A stretch of DNA of 64,000 nt from Streptomyces cynarae (GTDB lineage Bacteria; Actinomycetota; Actinomycetes; Streptomycetales; Streptomycetaceae). Both the position numbers and the translations under genes were made by a program. Below the pieces are notes generated by a model. That model saw only the letters and a list, made by a program, of their open reading frames with translations. It was not told where the DNA came from and made no database searches. Shown here one piece after another: positions 51,511 to 60,700 of the stretch; position 1 is the stretch's first letter; each line of letters starts with the position of its first letter. The stretch is from assembly GCF_025642135.1 (NCBI RefSeq), contig NZ_CP106793.1:3331001-3395000 (forward strand). The letters run 5' to 3'.

Positions 51511-52842
51511 ATGACCAGCACGCCGCACGATCAGCCCATCCTCGACAAACCTTTTGTCCTGGATCTCTTCGCAGGGCCCGGCGGGCTGGACGTGGCCGCA
51601 CACGTGCTCGGTGTACCGAGCCTCGGCATCGAATGGGACAAGAGCGCCTGTCTGACGCGTTACGCGGCCGGACTGGACACCTTGCACGCCGACGTGAGCG
51701 CGGTTCGCAGGGATGCCTTCGAGTCGCTGCCCCCGGAGATCAACGTGCTCGCCGGTGGTCCCCCGTGCCAGACGTACTCGGTTGCCGGGAGCGGCGTCGG
51801 TCGCCAGGCCCTGGAACAGGTCAAGGGCTACATCGAGCGACTCATGGCGGGCGTCTCCAACGAGGAGATCGACAAGGAGTTGAAGAAGCTCAGCGATCCG
51901 CGCACGGCGTTGGTCCTCGAACCTCTCCGCTACGCGATCCAGGCGACGAGGAGCCCGAACCGCGGCAACCGGCCGTACGACGTCATCGTCTTGGAACAGG
52001 TCCCCGCGGTCGAGGCGCTCTGGGAGCATTACGCCCTGGTGCTGCGGAAGATCGGCCTGCCCGACGGCACCAAGTACGAGGTCAAGGTCGACGTCCTCGA
52101 CACCGAGACCTACGGAGTTCCGCAGACGCGTTCGCGAGCCGTGCTGATCGCTCGCCGTAAGGGGCTCGGTGAGCCCTTCCTTCCCGAGCCGACTCACCGC
52201 GCCTATGAGGCGAAGGAGTGGAACCGCAGGAACGGCGGGGCCGTCGCTCTCGCGCATCAGCCGGCTCTCGACGAGGAGATCGCTCCCAAGCCGGTGACGC
52301 GCCAGGAGAAGGCCGAGGGACCGCAGCCGTGGGTGTCGATGCGCATGGCCCTGCCCGGCCGCAAGAAACCCTTCCTGGTGCGCTCGAACTACGGCAGCTC
52401 CGGGAACCCCGGACGACGCGGTGTACGGACCGACCAGCAGCCGGCCGCCACTGTCACCGGCCGCATCTCACGCTTCGTGGTCTTCGAGCACCTCGACGAG
52501 AACATCGTCTACGAGGGCTCACGGTTCAGCATGAACGAGGCGGGGATGCTGCAGAGCTTCCCGCCGGAGTACCCCTGGTCGGGCAAGGCACAGGCCCAGC
52601 AGGTGGGCAACGCCGTGCCGCCCCTCTTCGGGGCGCACCTGCTGAGCGCCGCGCTCGGTCTTCCCGCGCCGGACCCGGAGGTTCTGCGGGAGCCGTGGGT
52701 GCCGGCCACGGAAGAGGAACGGGCCAAACTGCGCAGCCACGGCTGCGGGTCGGCGGACGACTGCACCGCCAGCTGCCCGCTCCCCGATAAGCAGGCGCCG
52801 CCGCGCTCCACCGGGCGCAAGAAGAAGTCCTCGGCCGGGTAG
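51511..52842 (+). CDS. DNA (cytosine-5) methyltransferase
   Basis: 443 aa. Motif I V-L-D-L-F-A-G-P-G-G-L near 16-26, motif IV G-G-P-P-C-Q-T-Y-S with catalytic Cys86, motif VI V-L-E-Q-V-P (Glu kept, Asn replaced by Gln), motif VIII Q-T-R-S-R-A near 205-210, and motifs IX-X M-L-Q-S-F-P-P-E-Y and Q-V-G-N-A-V-P-P. The region 215-330 is the target-recognition part. The tail is Cys/Lys-rich (C-G-S-A-D-D-C-T-A-S-C-P-L). It should methylate cytosine in an unknown motif, protecting host DNA or marking self. Eleven bases after the inactive homologue, same strand; convergent with the HTH-GHKL operon 16 bases away. Confidence 0.93.
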   Translation: MTSTPHDQPILDKPFVLDLFAGPGGLDVAAHVLGVPSLGIEWDKSACLTRYAAGLDTLHADVSAVRRDAFESLPPEINVLAGGPPCQTYSVAGSGVGRQALEQVKGYIERLMAGVSNEEIDKELKKLSDPRTALVLEPLRYAIQATRSPNRGNRPYDVIVLEQVPAVEALWEHYALVLRKIGLPDGTKYEVKVDVLDTETYGVPQTRSRAVLIARRKGLGEPFLPEPTHRAYEAKEWNRRNGGAVALAHQPALDEEIAPKPVTRQEKAEGPQPWVSMRMALPGRKKPFLVRSNYGSSGNPGRRGVRTDQQPAATVTGRISRFVVFEHLDENIVYEGSRFSMNEAGMLQSFPPEYPWSGKAQAQQVGNAVPPLFGAHLLSAALGLPAPDPEVLREPWVPATEEERAKLRSHGCGSADDCTASCPLPDKQAPPRSTGRKKKSSAG

Positions 52843-52858
52843 CCACGGCGGACGCGGA

Positions 52859-53737
52859 TCAGATCTCGCTCTTCCTGCCCCTGATCGGCGCGGTCTCGAA
52901 GAGTTCGGTGAAGTGGTCGACGAGCAGGGCCACGGAGTCCTCCGGGACAGGGTCCTCATCGGGTCCGTCCGGGAGAACGTGACGCGAGACCGGGGGTGCC
53001 GTCTCCGCCTCCGCGATCCAGTTCCGAAGAGGGCCCGGGTCCCTGGGCTCGTCCGGTGCGAGGACGTCGTAGACCAAGGTCGCTCCGGCCGCGGTGATGG
53101 CAACGCTCAGACCGTTGATCTCCCGCCCTGTGGCAATTTTGCCGCTCTTCACAAGGCGGACGAGGGCCTGAGCGGTAGGACGGTGATCGATCAGGTCTCT
53201 CCGCAGAACCGTGTGGATGAGGTCCTGGTTGCCACAAGCCACCTCGACGGGCTCATAGTCCGGACCGTTCCGGAACAGCTCGGCCGCCCACCACAGACGG
53301 GAGAAGCACTGGCGGTCCGCGGGGCCCTGGAAACGCTCCGCGGGGATACGCCGCTCCGGCCGCGCTGCCGTCGGCTCCGACAGGTGTCGCCAGGCCACGT
53401 AGTCCGGGGCCACCGCCAGCGCGAGGTGTGTCCACAGGCGCTTGTCCGCCGCCTCCCGCCGCGTGAGGCGCAGCGTGGCATGAAGCCGCGGCGCGAGCCA
53501 CGCGTCGGCGCGGGTGCGGTCGTCGCGGAACTCGAAAATGGCGTCTTCCACCAGGCTGCGGATCGGCTCGACCGCCCATCTGGCGTCGTCCTCGGGGAGC
53601 GGTTCGACGACCTTGGCGAGGTCGATGCCGCCGTGCACCTGTTCGGCCTTGAGCAGTTGCTCGGTGAGGAACCTGTCGGCGGCCGATGCGGGGAGCAGCG
53701 CCAAGCGCTCCGGTACGTGGTCGGGCTGGGTGATCAC
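52859..53737 (-). CDS. Uncharacterised island protein (DUF6339-like, tentative)
   Basis: 292 aa, mostly helical, no membrane span. R-L-W-T-H-L-A-L-A-V near 103 and R-L-W-W-A-A-E-L-F-R near 148 are Trp-rich helices; the C-terminal third is acidic. I recall proteins annotated DUF6339 beside actinobacterial methyltransferases that look similar, but cannot confirm. GTG at 53737 overlaps the preceding stop (GTGA), and that gene starts three bases after the ATPase gene ends, so the three are one translationally coupled operon. No nuclease motif is obvious. Last gene of the operon, tail-to-tail with the methyltransferase. Confidence 0.7.
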   Translation of the reverse strand: MITQPDHVPERLALLPASAADRFLTEQLLKAEQVHGGIDLAKVVEPLPEDDARWAVEPIRSLVEDAIFEFRDDRTRADAWLAPRLHATLRLTRREAADKRLWTHLALAVAPDYVAWRHLSEPTAARPERRIPAERFQGPADRQCFSRLWWAAELFRNGPDYEPVEVACGNQDLIHTVLRRDLIDHRPTAQALVRLVKSGKIATGREINGLSVAITAAGATLVYDVLAPDEPRDPGPLRNWIAEAETAPPVSRHVLPDGPDEDPVPEDSVALLVDHFTELFETAPIRGRKSEI

Positions 53738-54729
53738 TTCTCGCTCTCCCGGTTCGCTTGTTCCAGACTGCGGATGGCATAACCCAGCGCCCTGGAGGCC
53801 TCGGCGCGTCGGATCGCTGCGTAGTGGATACGTGTCTGCAGTTCGGCCCAGCCCGAATCGCCGGTGCGCCGGCGGTGCACCTGCCGCAGGGCCTCCTCGA
53901 CGTGCACGCCGGGCACGACGTCCGGGAGCATCTCCCGCAGGACCTCGCCCTGCCAGTCGGTGGGGAAGACCGGGTTGCCACCGGGCTCGATCTCCAGGTC
54001 GCCGATGGCACCGTGGAACACGGCGGTCCACACGTCCGTGGCCATCTGGGCGACGAGGAGGTCGCGGACCTTGCTCTCCACGCCGGAGCCGCTGCTGTCC
54101 AACAGCCCCACGATCCCCTCGACATCGGTGTTCACGAAGACGGTGGGCACCCTGGCCGAGGTGTCCACGATCCAGGGCACGTCGGCGTAGGCCCGCAGCC
54201 ATTCCCTGGAGCTCTTGGTGAAGGAGGCTTTGCGAACCTCCAGTTGGAGGCCGCTGACCGGCTCGTCGGAGACCGTGTCGACGATCCAACTCCGGTCGGT
54301 CTCGGCGATCGACCGTCCCGCCACTCCGTCGACCGTGCCGGCGGCGTAGATGATGAGGGAGGCGCGCCCCAGGTGGTCGTCGCGGAGCAACTCCAGAAAG
54401 CCCGACCAATCACGGCTGTCCTCCGCGTCACGCGTGAGGTCCGTCGTGGTACGGACGTTGGTCTCGCCGTCCACCAGCACGGCGAGGACGCGCACGTCGG
54501 ACCAAGCCGCGTCCGGCGCGTCGGCCCCGGGGGGCAGGGTTGCTGACAGGCCGATGGTGGCGCTCACCCAGTCGTCGTGCCCCGCAACGCCGAGCGCGAC
54601 GGCCTGTTGCTGAGTCGAGTACGCGCTGGTGTCCAGTTGGTCCCGCGTACCGTCCGCGAGTTTGAGGGAGACCGACGTCACCCGGAACGTGATCGGGCGG
54701 TTGAGTCGCTTGTACGGGTAGATCTTCAC
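53734..54729 (-). CDS. Uncharacterised island protein, middle of the GHKL operon
   Basis: 331 aa, not recognised. The N-terminal ~110 residues are beta-rich (I-T-F-R-V-T-S-V-S-L-K-L and similar), followed by mixed alpha/beta with V-F-V-N-T-D-V-E-G-I and a helical C-terminus (H-Y-A-A-I-R-R-A-E-A-S-R). Cys-free. No Walker or PD-(D/E)XK pattern that I trust. GTG at 54729 has GGGGGAG six bases upstream, supplied by the end of the ATPase gene. Strict coupling to the ATPase suggests a complex, for example a clamp or DNA-recognition partner of the GHKL protein. Confidence 0.75.
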   Translation of the reverse strand: MKIYPYKRLNRPITFRVTSVSLKLADGTRDQLDTSAYSTQQQAVALGVAGHDDWVSATIGLSATLPPGADAPDAAWSDVRVLAVLVDGETNVRTTTDLTRDAEDSRDWSGFLELLRDDHLGRASLIIYAAGTVDGVAGRSIAETDRSWIVDTVSDEPVSGLQLEVRKASFTKSSREWLRAYADVPWIVDTSARVPTVFVNTDVEGIVGLLDSSGSGVESKVRDLLVAQMATDVWTAVFHGAIGDLEIEPGGNPVFPTDWQGEVLREMLPDVVPGVHVEEALRQVHRRRTGDSGWAELQTRIHYAAIRRAEASRALGYAIRSLEQANRESEK

Positions 54730-54732
54730 GCG

Positions 54733-56883
54733 TCACTCCCCCTTGCCGGCACGCAGTTCGAGCACCAGGCGGGTCAGCGCGGTCCTGACCGGGTGGCTGG
54801 TGACGTCCGTGGCGCCGCGGAACGTCGCGCGGCGGACTCCGGGGGTGAAGCGGAGGGTGCCGTCCTCCACCTCGCAGCCCTCGACGGCCTCAAGCTCCGC
54901 CCAGTCCAGCTTCGGGCGGCCGCCGGAGCGCACGTCCAACAGAGCGACGGGCACCATGGGGACGATCTCGTCACCACGCGGGATGCTGACCTCGGCGGTG
55001 ATCCTCCAGTCGCCCGCATCGCCGATCGTCGCATCGAGCCCGTTCAGCACCGGGATCACGGGGCCGGTGGGCACCCTGGCCTTGGGCCGGTTCTTCACGG
55101 TCAGCGCCTTGCGCAGCGCCTCTCCACCTTCGCGACTGCTGCGCTTCGGGCGAGCGACGAGTTCCCTGACGGCGTTGTTGACCTCTTTGGTCAGCCCCTC
55201 GATCCGCCGGTACGCGGAAGGCGACCAGCGCAGCGTCAACTCCTCCGTCTGGCCCCAACGGTCGTGCTCGGGGGGTTCGGCCGCACGTAGGAATTCCTCG
55301 GCCTCCTTGGCGAAGGGTGCCGCTTCCCCGGCAGCCTCTCCTGCCAGGAGAACCGCCTGGAACGGGTTGGTCCCGAGCGGCAGTCGCGGAACCGTAGCCT
55401 TCCTGACGGTCATGCGGTTGCCGCGCAGCGAATGCACCTGATTGATCGGCCTGTCGTTGTCGCCGGCCGCCTCGGTGACCAGCAGCACCGTCTGGTGGAT
55501 CCCGAGCGTGCCGCCGACAGCACCTCCCGACAGCGGCAGCTTCAGGGGAACGTTCCGAACCGCGACCTGCCCGGCCTCGGTGAGCCTGTCCACCGTGGTG
55601 CCCTCGTAGAAGGCCCGCAGGGCGCGGGTCCTGGAGGGTTGTTCGACCGAGGGATCCACCTTGGTCTCCTCCACCACCACCTCTCCGTCGTTGCGCAGAG
55701 CGCGGACCGACACCTCCAGGAGGGGGAGTCGGCCGCCACCACCGGTCATGGCAGCCCAGAAGTCACGGCCCAACGCCTGGGCGAGCCGCTTGTGCATCCT
55801 CCGGATGTCGCGGGTGTCCTCGTCCCCCTCCTCCTCGACGCTGTCGTCGTCGAGGTCGGATGTGCTCGCCTCCAGGCTGGCCACATCATGCGCACCGACG
55901 ATGAGGAAGGACGTACCGGGCTCGTCGCTGTCGCGGCTCAGGTGCAGGCGCTCCACGGTCTCCTCGTCCGCCCACCACGAGCGGGCGACCTCGGCGCCCG
56001 GCGAGTCGGGATCGGGGCGTCCGAACCAGGCAGGGCCCGCGTACGGGCGACCGTCGACTTCCCGCCACGGCAGTTCGAGACGGCCGATCATGCGTCGCTC
56101 GGTGCGCCCCTCATGGGGAACGGAGAGCGTCGAGTTGATGAGCACCAGCCCGAGCGCGCTGGTAGCCCACAATGTCGCCTTGCCCAGTCCGTACGAACCG
56201 CCCGCCGAGCGCCCGGACTTGAGGCTCTCCAGCTGACGCCTGACCACGGCGGCGAACTTACCGTCCGCGTAGTCGTCGCCGGTGAGGCCGGAGGCGTTGT
56301 AGTCATCGACACGCAGTAGGACCAGACGGCCCTTCTCGTACATGTCACGCACACCGGCGTCCACGACCCGCCCGACTTTCTGGTTGCCGGCGAGTTCCGA
56401 GACGGCCGAGTAGTGCGGGAAGAGATCGTTCCAGAGGATCGCGTCACGGAAGGCGTCAAGGTGTTCGCCGGTCAACTCATGCAGTGTGTACCGCACTCGG
56501 ACCGGACGGCCGTTCTCCGTCAACCGCTCGTCGAGGCTGTTCTGACAGGTCTCGCGCGCGAGTACCTGTACGTCCGCGTCGAAGGCGAAGGCTGCGGCAT
56601 TGCCGAGTTCCCGGCCACCATCGGGGTAGCCGGGACGGTGGTACCACGTCACTGGGAGACCGGCCTGGGTGTCGGTGGTACGCGTGTGTACCGTGCCGAG
56701 GTCCGTGCCGAGCGCCTTGGCGATGTCCGCCATCACCGTAGGGCGTGGGGTCGACCTCCCCGTGATCCATGCGGAGACGGCGGCTCGGGTCAGGCCGAGC
56801 TCCTCGGCCAGTTCGGCCTGCGTCTTCCCCGCGAGCTTGAGCTGCCGGGCCAGCCACGGCCCGAACTCCTCACCTGTCTCCAC
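54733..56883 (-). CDS. XRE helix-turn-helix fused to a GHKL (MutL/MORC-like) ATPase
   Basis: 716 aa. Residues 12-65: XRE HTH (Q-A-E-L-A-E-E-L-G-L-T-R-A-A-V-S-A-W-I). Residues 90-330: GHKL ATPase with N-box R-E-T-C-Q-N-S-L-D-E (110-119), D-box V-D-D-Y-N-A-S-G-L (192-200) and G-box G-G-S-Y-G-L-G-K (228-235). The rest (330-716) is mixed and acidic in places (a D/E-rich loop near 350-365), with R-P-K-R-S-S-R-E near 600. GHKL ATPases of the MutL/MORC group act as ATP-driven DNA clamps and occur in predicted restriction systems (Iyer, Abhiman and Aravind 2008). The HTH could bind the dyad in the upstream promoter, making the enzyme its own regulator. GTG start. Confidence 0.88.
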   Translation of the reverse strand: METGEEFGPWLARQLKLAGKTQAELAEELGLTRAAVSAWITGRSTPRPTVMADIAKALGTDLGTVHTRTTDTQAGLPVTWYHRPGYPDGGRELGNAAAFAFDADVQVLARETCQNSLDERLTENGRPVRVRYTLHELTGEHLDAFRDAILWNDLFPHYSAVSELAGNQKVGRVVDAGVRDMYEKGRLVLLRVDDYNASGLTGDDYADGKFAAVVRRQLESLKSGRSAGGSYGLGKATLWATSALGLVLINSTLSVPHEGRTERRMIGRLELPWREVDGRPYAGPAWFGRPDPDSPGAEVARSWWADEETVERLHLSRDSDEPGTSFLIVGAHDVASLEASTSDLDDDSVEEEGDEDTRDIRRMHKRLAQALGRDFWAAMTGGGGRLPLLEVSVRALRNDGEVVVEETKVDPSVEQPSRTRALRAFYEGTTVDRLTEAGQVAVRNVPLKLPLSGGAVGGTLGIHQTVLLVTEAAGDNDRPINQVHSLRGNRMTVRKATVPRLPLGTNPFQAVLLAGEAAGEAAPFAKEAEEFLRAAEPPEHDRWGQTEELTLRWSPSAYRRIEGLTKEVNNAVRELVARPKRSSREGGEALRKALTVKNRPKARVPTGPVIPVLNGLDATIGDAGDWRITAEVSIPRGDEIVPMVPVALLDVRSGGRPKLDWAELEAVEGCEVEDGTLRFTPGVRRATFRGATDVTSHPVRTALTRLVLELRAGKGE

Positions 56884-57395
56884 GCGCCACCTGCTCTTCC
56901 TCGGGTCGTCCCGATGACGCTAATTTGACATCATCGATCTTGTCAACCAATAGTTAACAGGCCTCTCTTCGACAGGAACATCGGCATCGGTTTCCCGATT
57001 TGCCCGTATTGCCCCTTTGGTGAAGCTCCCTCTTCCCCTGTCGAAGAAGCGGAATAAGCAACTCCCCTTCCTGGTACGCGACTTCAGGGTTGCGCAGTTG
57101 CCCCGGCACCACTAATGTGATTATCGATGGAGAATCCATCCCGCTCGCACAATCCACATTCGGACCGTCGGGCGGCCGGGGAACTAGTGCGTCCAAAATC
57201 ACCCTGGCGCAAGAGGGGATAGCCGTATCCTCGCCCGCTCATCGACTGCGCGAGAAGCATCTTTTCGAAAAGGTTGGCAGCCCGAGGTCTCCCCCCAGTA
57301 GCGTGATCGAGGGGAAGAACAATCCCACGGCTTGAACAATTACGTCTCACGGGGGCGTGGCCCATTGCACCCCTGTGCGAAAAGCGGAGGACAAC
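56884..57395. other. Divergent control region of the two defence operons
   Basis: About 510 bp of lower GC than the flanks. The left end holds the dyad promoter (56917-56954). 57040-57140 and 57290-57350 have further A/T-rich patches, possible rightward promoters. Short open frames exist on both strands, but none has a gene-like composition or ribosome site. Confidence 0.5.
56917..56954. promoter_or_regulatory. Divergent promoter within a 22-bp dyad
   Basis: TTGACA (56925-56930), TC, ATCGAT, CT, TGTCAA (56941-56946): a dyad with a consensus -35 box in each direction. Leftward, TTGACA, 18 bases, TAGCGT drives the GHKL ATPase gene with a start about 25 bases ahead of its GTG. Rightward, AATAGT at 56949-56954 is a weaker -10. 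A protein bound to the dyad would govern both operons. Confidence 0.7.
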
Positions 57396-57458
57396 GTGAC
57401 AGGGGGGCTCAGAATTGGAAGACAGCGATTGCGGTTTCTTGCTGCTCTCGCAGCGTGA
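57396..57458 (+). CDS. Possible 20-codon leader peptide
   Basis: GTG at 57396, five bases after a strong GGAGG, opens a 20-codon frame (MTGGLRIGRQRLRFLAALAA) ending at TGA 57456-57458. It overlaps the 62-codon frame that starts at TTG 57415. It has the best ribosome site of this area, so it is either a true leader controlling the downstream gene by coupling, or a sign that the 62-aa gene really begins here and one base is missing. Confidence 0.35.
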   Translation: MTGGLRIGRQRLRFLAALAA

Positions 57459-57603
57459 GCGCAGCGCCTTGTGGTTGGACATCTGTCGGGCGGCGAGCAA
57501 GGCCGAGGCGGCCGAGGTTCTTCACCGGCACGACGTGTCCGAGGACGACTTCGTCAAGGAGTTTCCGGACTTGGCCAAGGTGGTCCAGCTGCTGCCGGAC
57601 TAG
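57415..57603 (+). CDS. Small helical protein ahead of the sacsin-helicase gene
   Basis: 62 aa from TTG 57415 (E-D-S-D-C-G-F-L-L-L-S-Q-R-E-R ...). Two or three amphipathic helices, rich in Ala, Glu and Asp, e.g. A-S-K-A-E-A-A-E-V-L-H-R-H-D-V-S-E-D-D-F. No homologue recognised. Codon use is GC-biased at third positions, which supports translation. It precedes the large ATPase-helicase by 190 bases on the same strand. Could be a regulatory or inhibitory subunit, or a chance frame. Confidence 0.45.
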   Translation: MEDSDCGFLLLSQRERSALWLDICRAASKAEAAEVLHRHDVSEDDFVKEFPDLAKVVQLLPD

Positions 57604-57793
57604 GGTCCCGCGATCCGACGGCGGAGGTCGCCGCCCCTGAAACCCCCTGCACATCCGCGTCTTCGACCGTACCGAGGACGCTTTCGACCGATCCCGGACA
57701 CTCCCGTCCGCCACGGGCCGGCTTCGCGCAAGCTGCTGCCGGCCCGTCCGTCGCCCACCTTTCTTCCACCTCCAAACTCGGGAGCGCAGAACA

Positions 57794-60700
57794 GTGCCGT
57801 CCTCGTCCTCCGCAGTCATCGAAACCGTTCTCGAGCAGTCCACCCGCGTCCTCCAGACTTATGCCGTGGACCCCGGCCTCGTGGCCGAGCACGCCAACGG
57901 AGAACGCCGCATCACGCAGGGCGGATACGGCGACCGACAGCTTTTCGAACTCGTCCAGAACGCGGCCGATGAAATCGCGGACGACTCCGGAGGTCGAATT
58001 CACGTCGTCCTTACCGACGGCCTTTTGTACTGCGCGAACGAGGGTAATCCGGTGACCCCGGAGGGCGCGGAGACCATTCTTCGAATGAGCATGTCGAAGA
58101 AGCGCGGCGGCCAGATCGGGCGTTTCGGAGTCGGCGTGAAGTCCGTTCTCGTGGTGACGGACACCCCGGAATTCTTCAGCAGCAGTGGCAGCTTTGGATT
58201 CAACCGTGCCTGGTCATACGAGAAGATCAAATCCGTGCCCGGTGTGACGGCGCGCTACGGCCCGGAGTTCGACGCCCCCGTCCTGCGGATGGCACGCCCG
58301 CTCGACATGCAGGCGGAACGCGCCGCCGACCCTGTGCTGGACGAACTGCTCGCCTGGGCGACCACCGTGGTCCGACTGCCCCTGCTCCCGAAGGCCGACG
58401 AGCGGCTGGGCCGGGACATGCACGGTACGCGGGGCAAGGACCACGGCGAACCACGCGAGGAGTTCCCCGTCGGCTTCCAGCTCTTCTCGCCGCACGTGGC
58501 GAAGGTCGTGCTGGAGGACCGCCGACCCCGGCCCGCGGTCCGCCGGATCCTGACCGCCCACCGGTCCGGCGACCTGCACACCGTGGTGGAGGAACGCACC
58601 GACAAGGCCGCATCCACCGAGCAGTGGCGCGTCTTCACCGTCACGCACGAGCCCGGTCCCCTGGCCCGGAACGACGCCGGTGAGCTGCACGACCGCATCA
58701 CGCTCGACCTGTCGTGGGGCGTTCCCGCCCTGGCGAAGGACCCGGAGAGCGGCCTGCACGTCAGCCCTCGCTCGCGCGGCCGCGGCAAGTTCTGGTCCTT
58801 CTTCCCGACCAAGTACGAGATGTCGTTGAGCGGCATCCTCAACGGCGCCTGGAAGACGAACGAGGACCGGCAGAACCTGCTCGACTCCTCGCCCTTCAAC
58901 CAAGAAATGATCCGAAGGTCAGCGCAGTTGGTCGTCGACTCCCTCCCCTCCCTGGCCCCCGCCGAGGACCCGGCCGCCTACCTGCCGCTGCTCCCCGGCC
59001 GCATCAAGGAAGCCATCAGCTGGGCCGACGAGTTCCTGACCCGTGAGATCTGGGCGCGCGCCGGGCGCTGCCCGTCACTGCCCGACCAGGACGGCATCCT
59101 GCGCGTCCCTACGGCGCTTCGCGTCCACCCACGGCTCGACAGGGACCCGAGGAAGCTCTCCCGTTGGCTGCGGATGTGGCACGAGTGCCCCGGGCGCCCA
59201 TCGAACTGGCTGCACCCGAGCGTGGAGGCCGACGTCCTGCGCTCCGGAAAGGTCGAGCACATCCTCGCCGCGGCCGGGCACGAGCGGGTCGAAGTCCGTG
59301 AATGGCTGGAGGCTCTGGTCGAGGGCGGTACCCCGGAAGGGTCGGCGGTGGCCGTCCGCATCCTCGCGGACATGATCGAGCAGGGTTCCCCGTTCGCCGA
59401 GGAGGCGCGCAAGGCCCGCATCGTGCTCACCGAGGAGCACGGTCTCGTGGCCCCGGTGCACGGCAAGGTGTTCCGCCGAACCGAACAGGACGGACTGCGT
59501 GAGTCGACGGTGTACGTGGTCGCCGAGTTGGCCCAGGATCCGTCGCTGGCGCACGCCCTGAACGTCCTCGGCATCCGGGAGGCCGACGCCGAAGGCCGCT
59601 TCACCAGCGTCCTTGACCGCGGCTTCGACCACTACTCCGACTCGGACTGGCTGCGGTTCTGGGAACTCTTCCGCCGGGCCGGGGTCCGACGGCTGGCCCA
59701 CAAGGTCCTGGAGCGGGTGCCCACGCCCCGCTCGACGCTCCGTGTCCAGACCGCCGACAAGCGGTTCCGGCCGATCGAGGACTGCATGCTGCCCGGCGTC
59801 GTGGTCGACGCCGAGCGCGACCCCGAAGTGGCCGTCGACATGGACTTCCACTCCGACGACACCCCCTTCTTCTCCCAGATCGGCCTGCGGGACCGGCCGG
59901 CCGGAGGGGTCCAGCCGCAGGTGGGCGAGGAATGGTTCGAGGAGTACCGCACGGCCGTCCACACCTCGTACCTGCGCACTCTGGACAACAGCGCCCCACG
60001 GCCCTCGCTGAACCGGATGAAGGTCGAGGGCGCCGCCATCGGTGGCCCGCTCCACCTCTTCCGCGCCCTCTCGCCGGAGTCCCGTGCCCGTTTCCTGAAG
60101 GCTCTGCCCGACGACGCCGTGGTCACCAACTGGACACGGCAGTTCGGCGCCCAGACCAACACCCGGCAGGCGGTGACGTCCCCGATCCGATGGATGCTGC
60201 GCAAGTACGGCACGGTCGCCACCTCGAAGGGGATCAAACCGCTCACGGAAGCCGTTGGCCCCCAGCTCATCGCGTACCGCGACGTCCTGCCCGTCGCGGA
60301 CATCTCCGCCGAGAAGGCCCGCAGGCTGCGACTCCCCAGCACCGTCGAAGAAGTGCCCACCGACCGCTGGGACACGCTCCTCGAGGAGGTGTCCCGCAGT
60401 GAGGACGACGTGTTCGTCGGCACCACCTACGTGATGCTGACCCGGTTCGGGGCGGACTTCCCCGAGGACTCTTTGACCCGTTGCCGGATCGGCGAAACCT
60501 GGGGCACCCGCCCCGACGGCGAGATCACGCTCGCCGTCGGTGACGTCGAGTACCGCGCGCTGCGCGCCGAGCAACTGCCGGCCCTGCTCGTGCCGACCGC
60601 CCAGGACGCCGAGCTGATGGCAGAGAAGTGGGGCATGCTCCGCTACGCCGAGGTGATCACCCGGGAGACCCGTGAAGTACCCGAGGGAGATCCCGTGCCG

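Noticed and set aside
57090..57335. 81-codon ORF in the divergent defence promoter region
   Set aside because: Start codon without ribosome site, mixed codon use, and it occupies likely promoter sequence.
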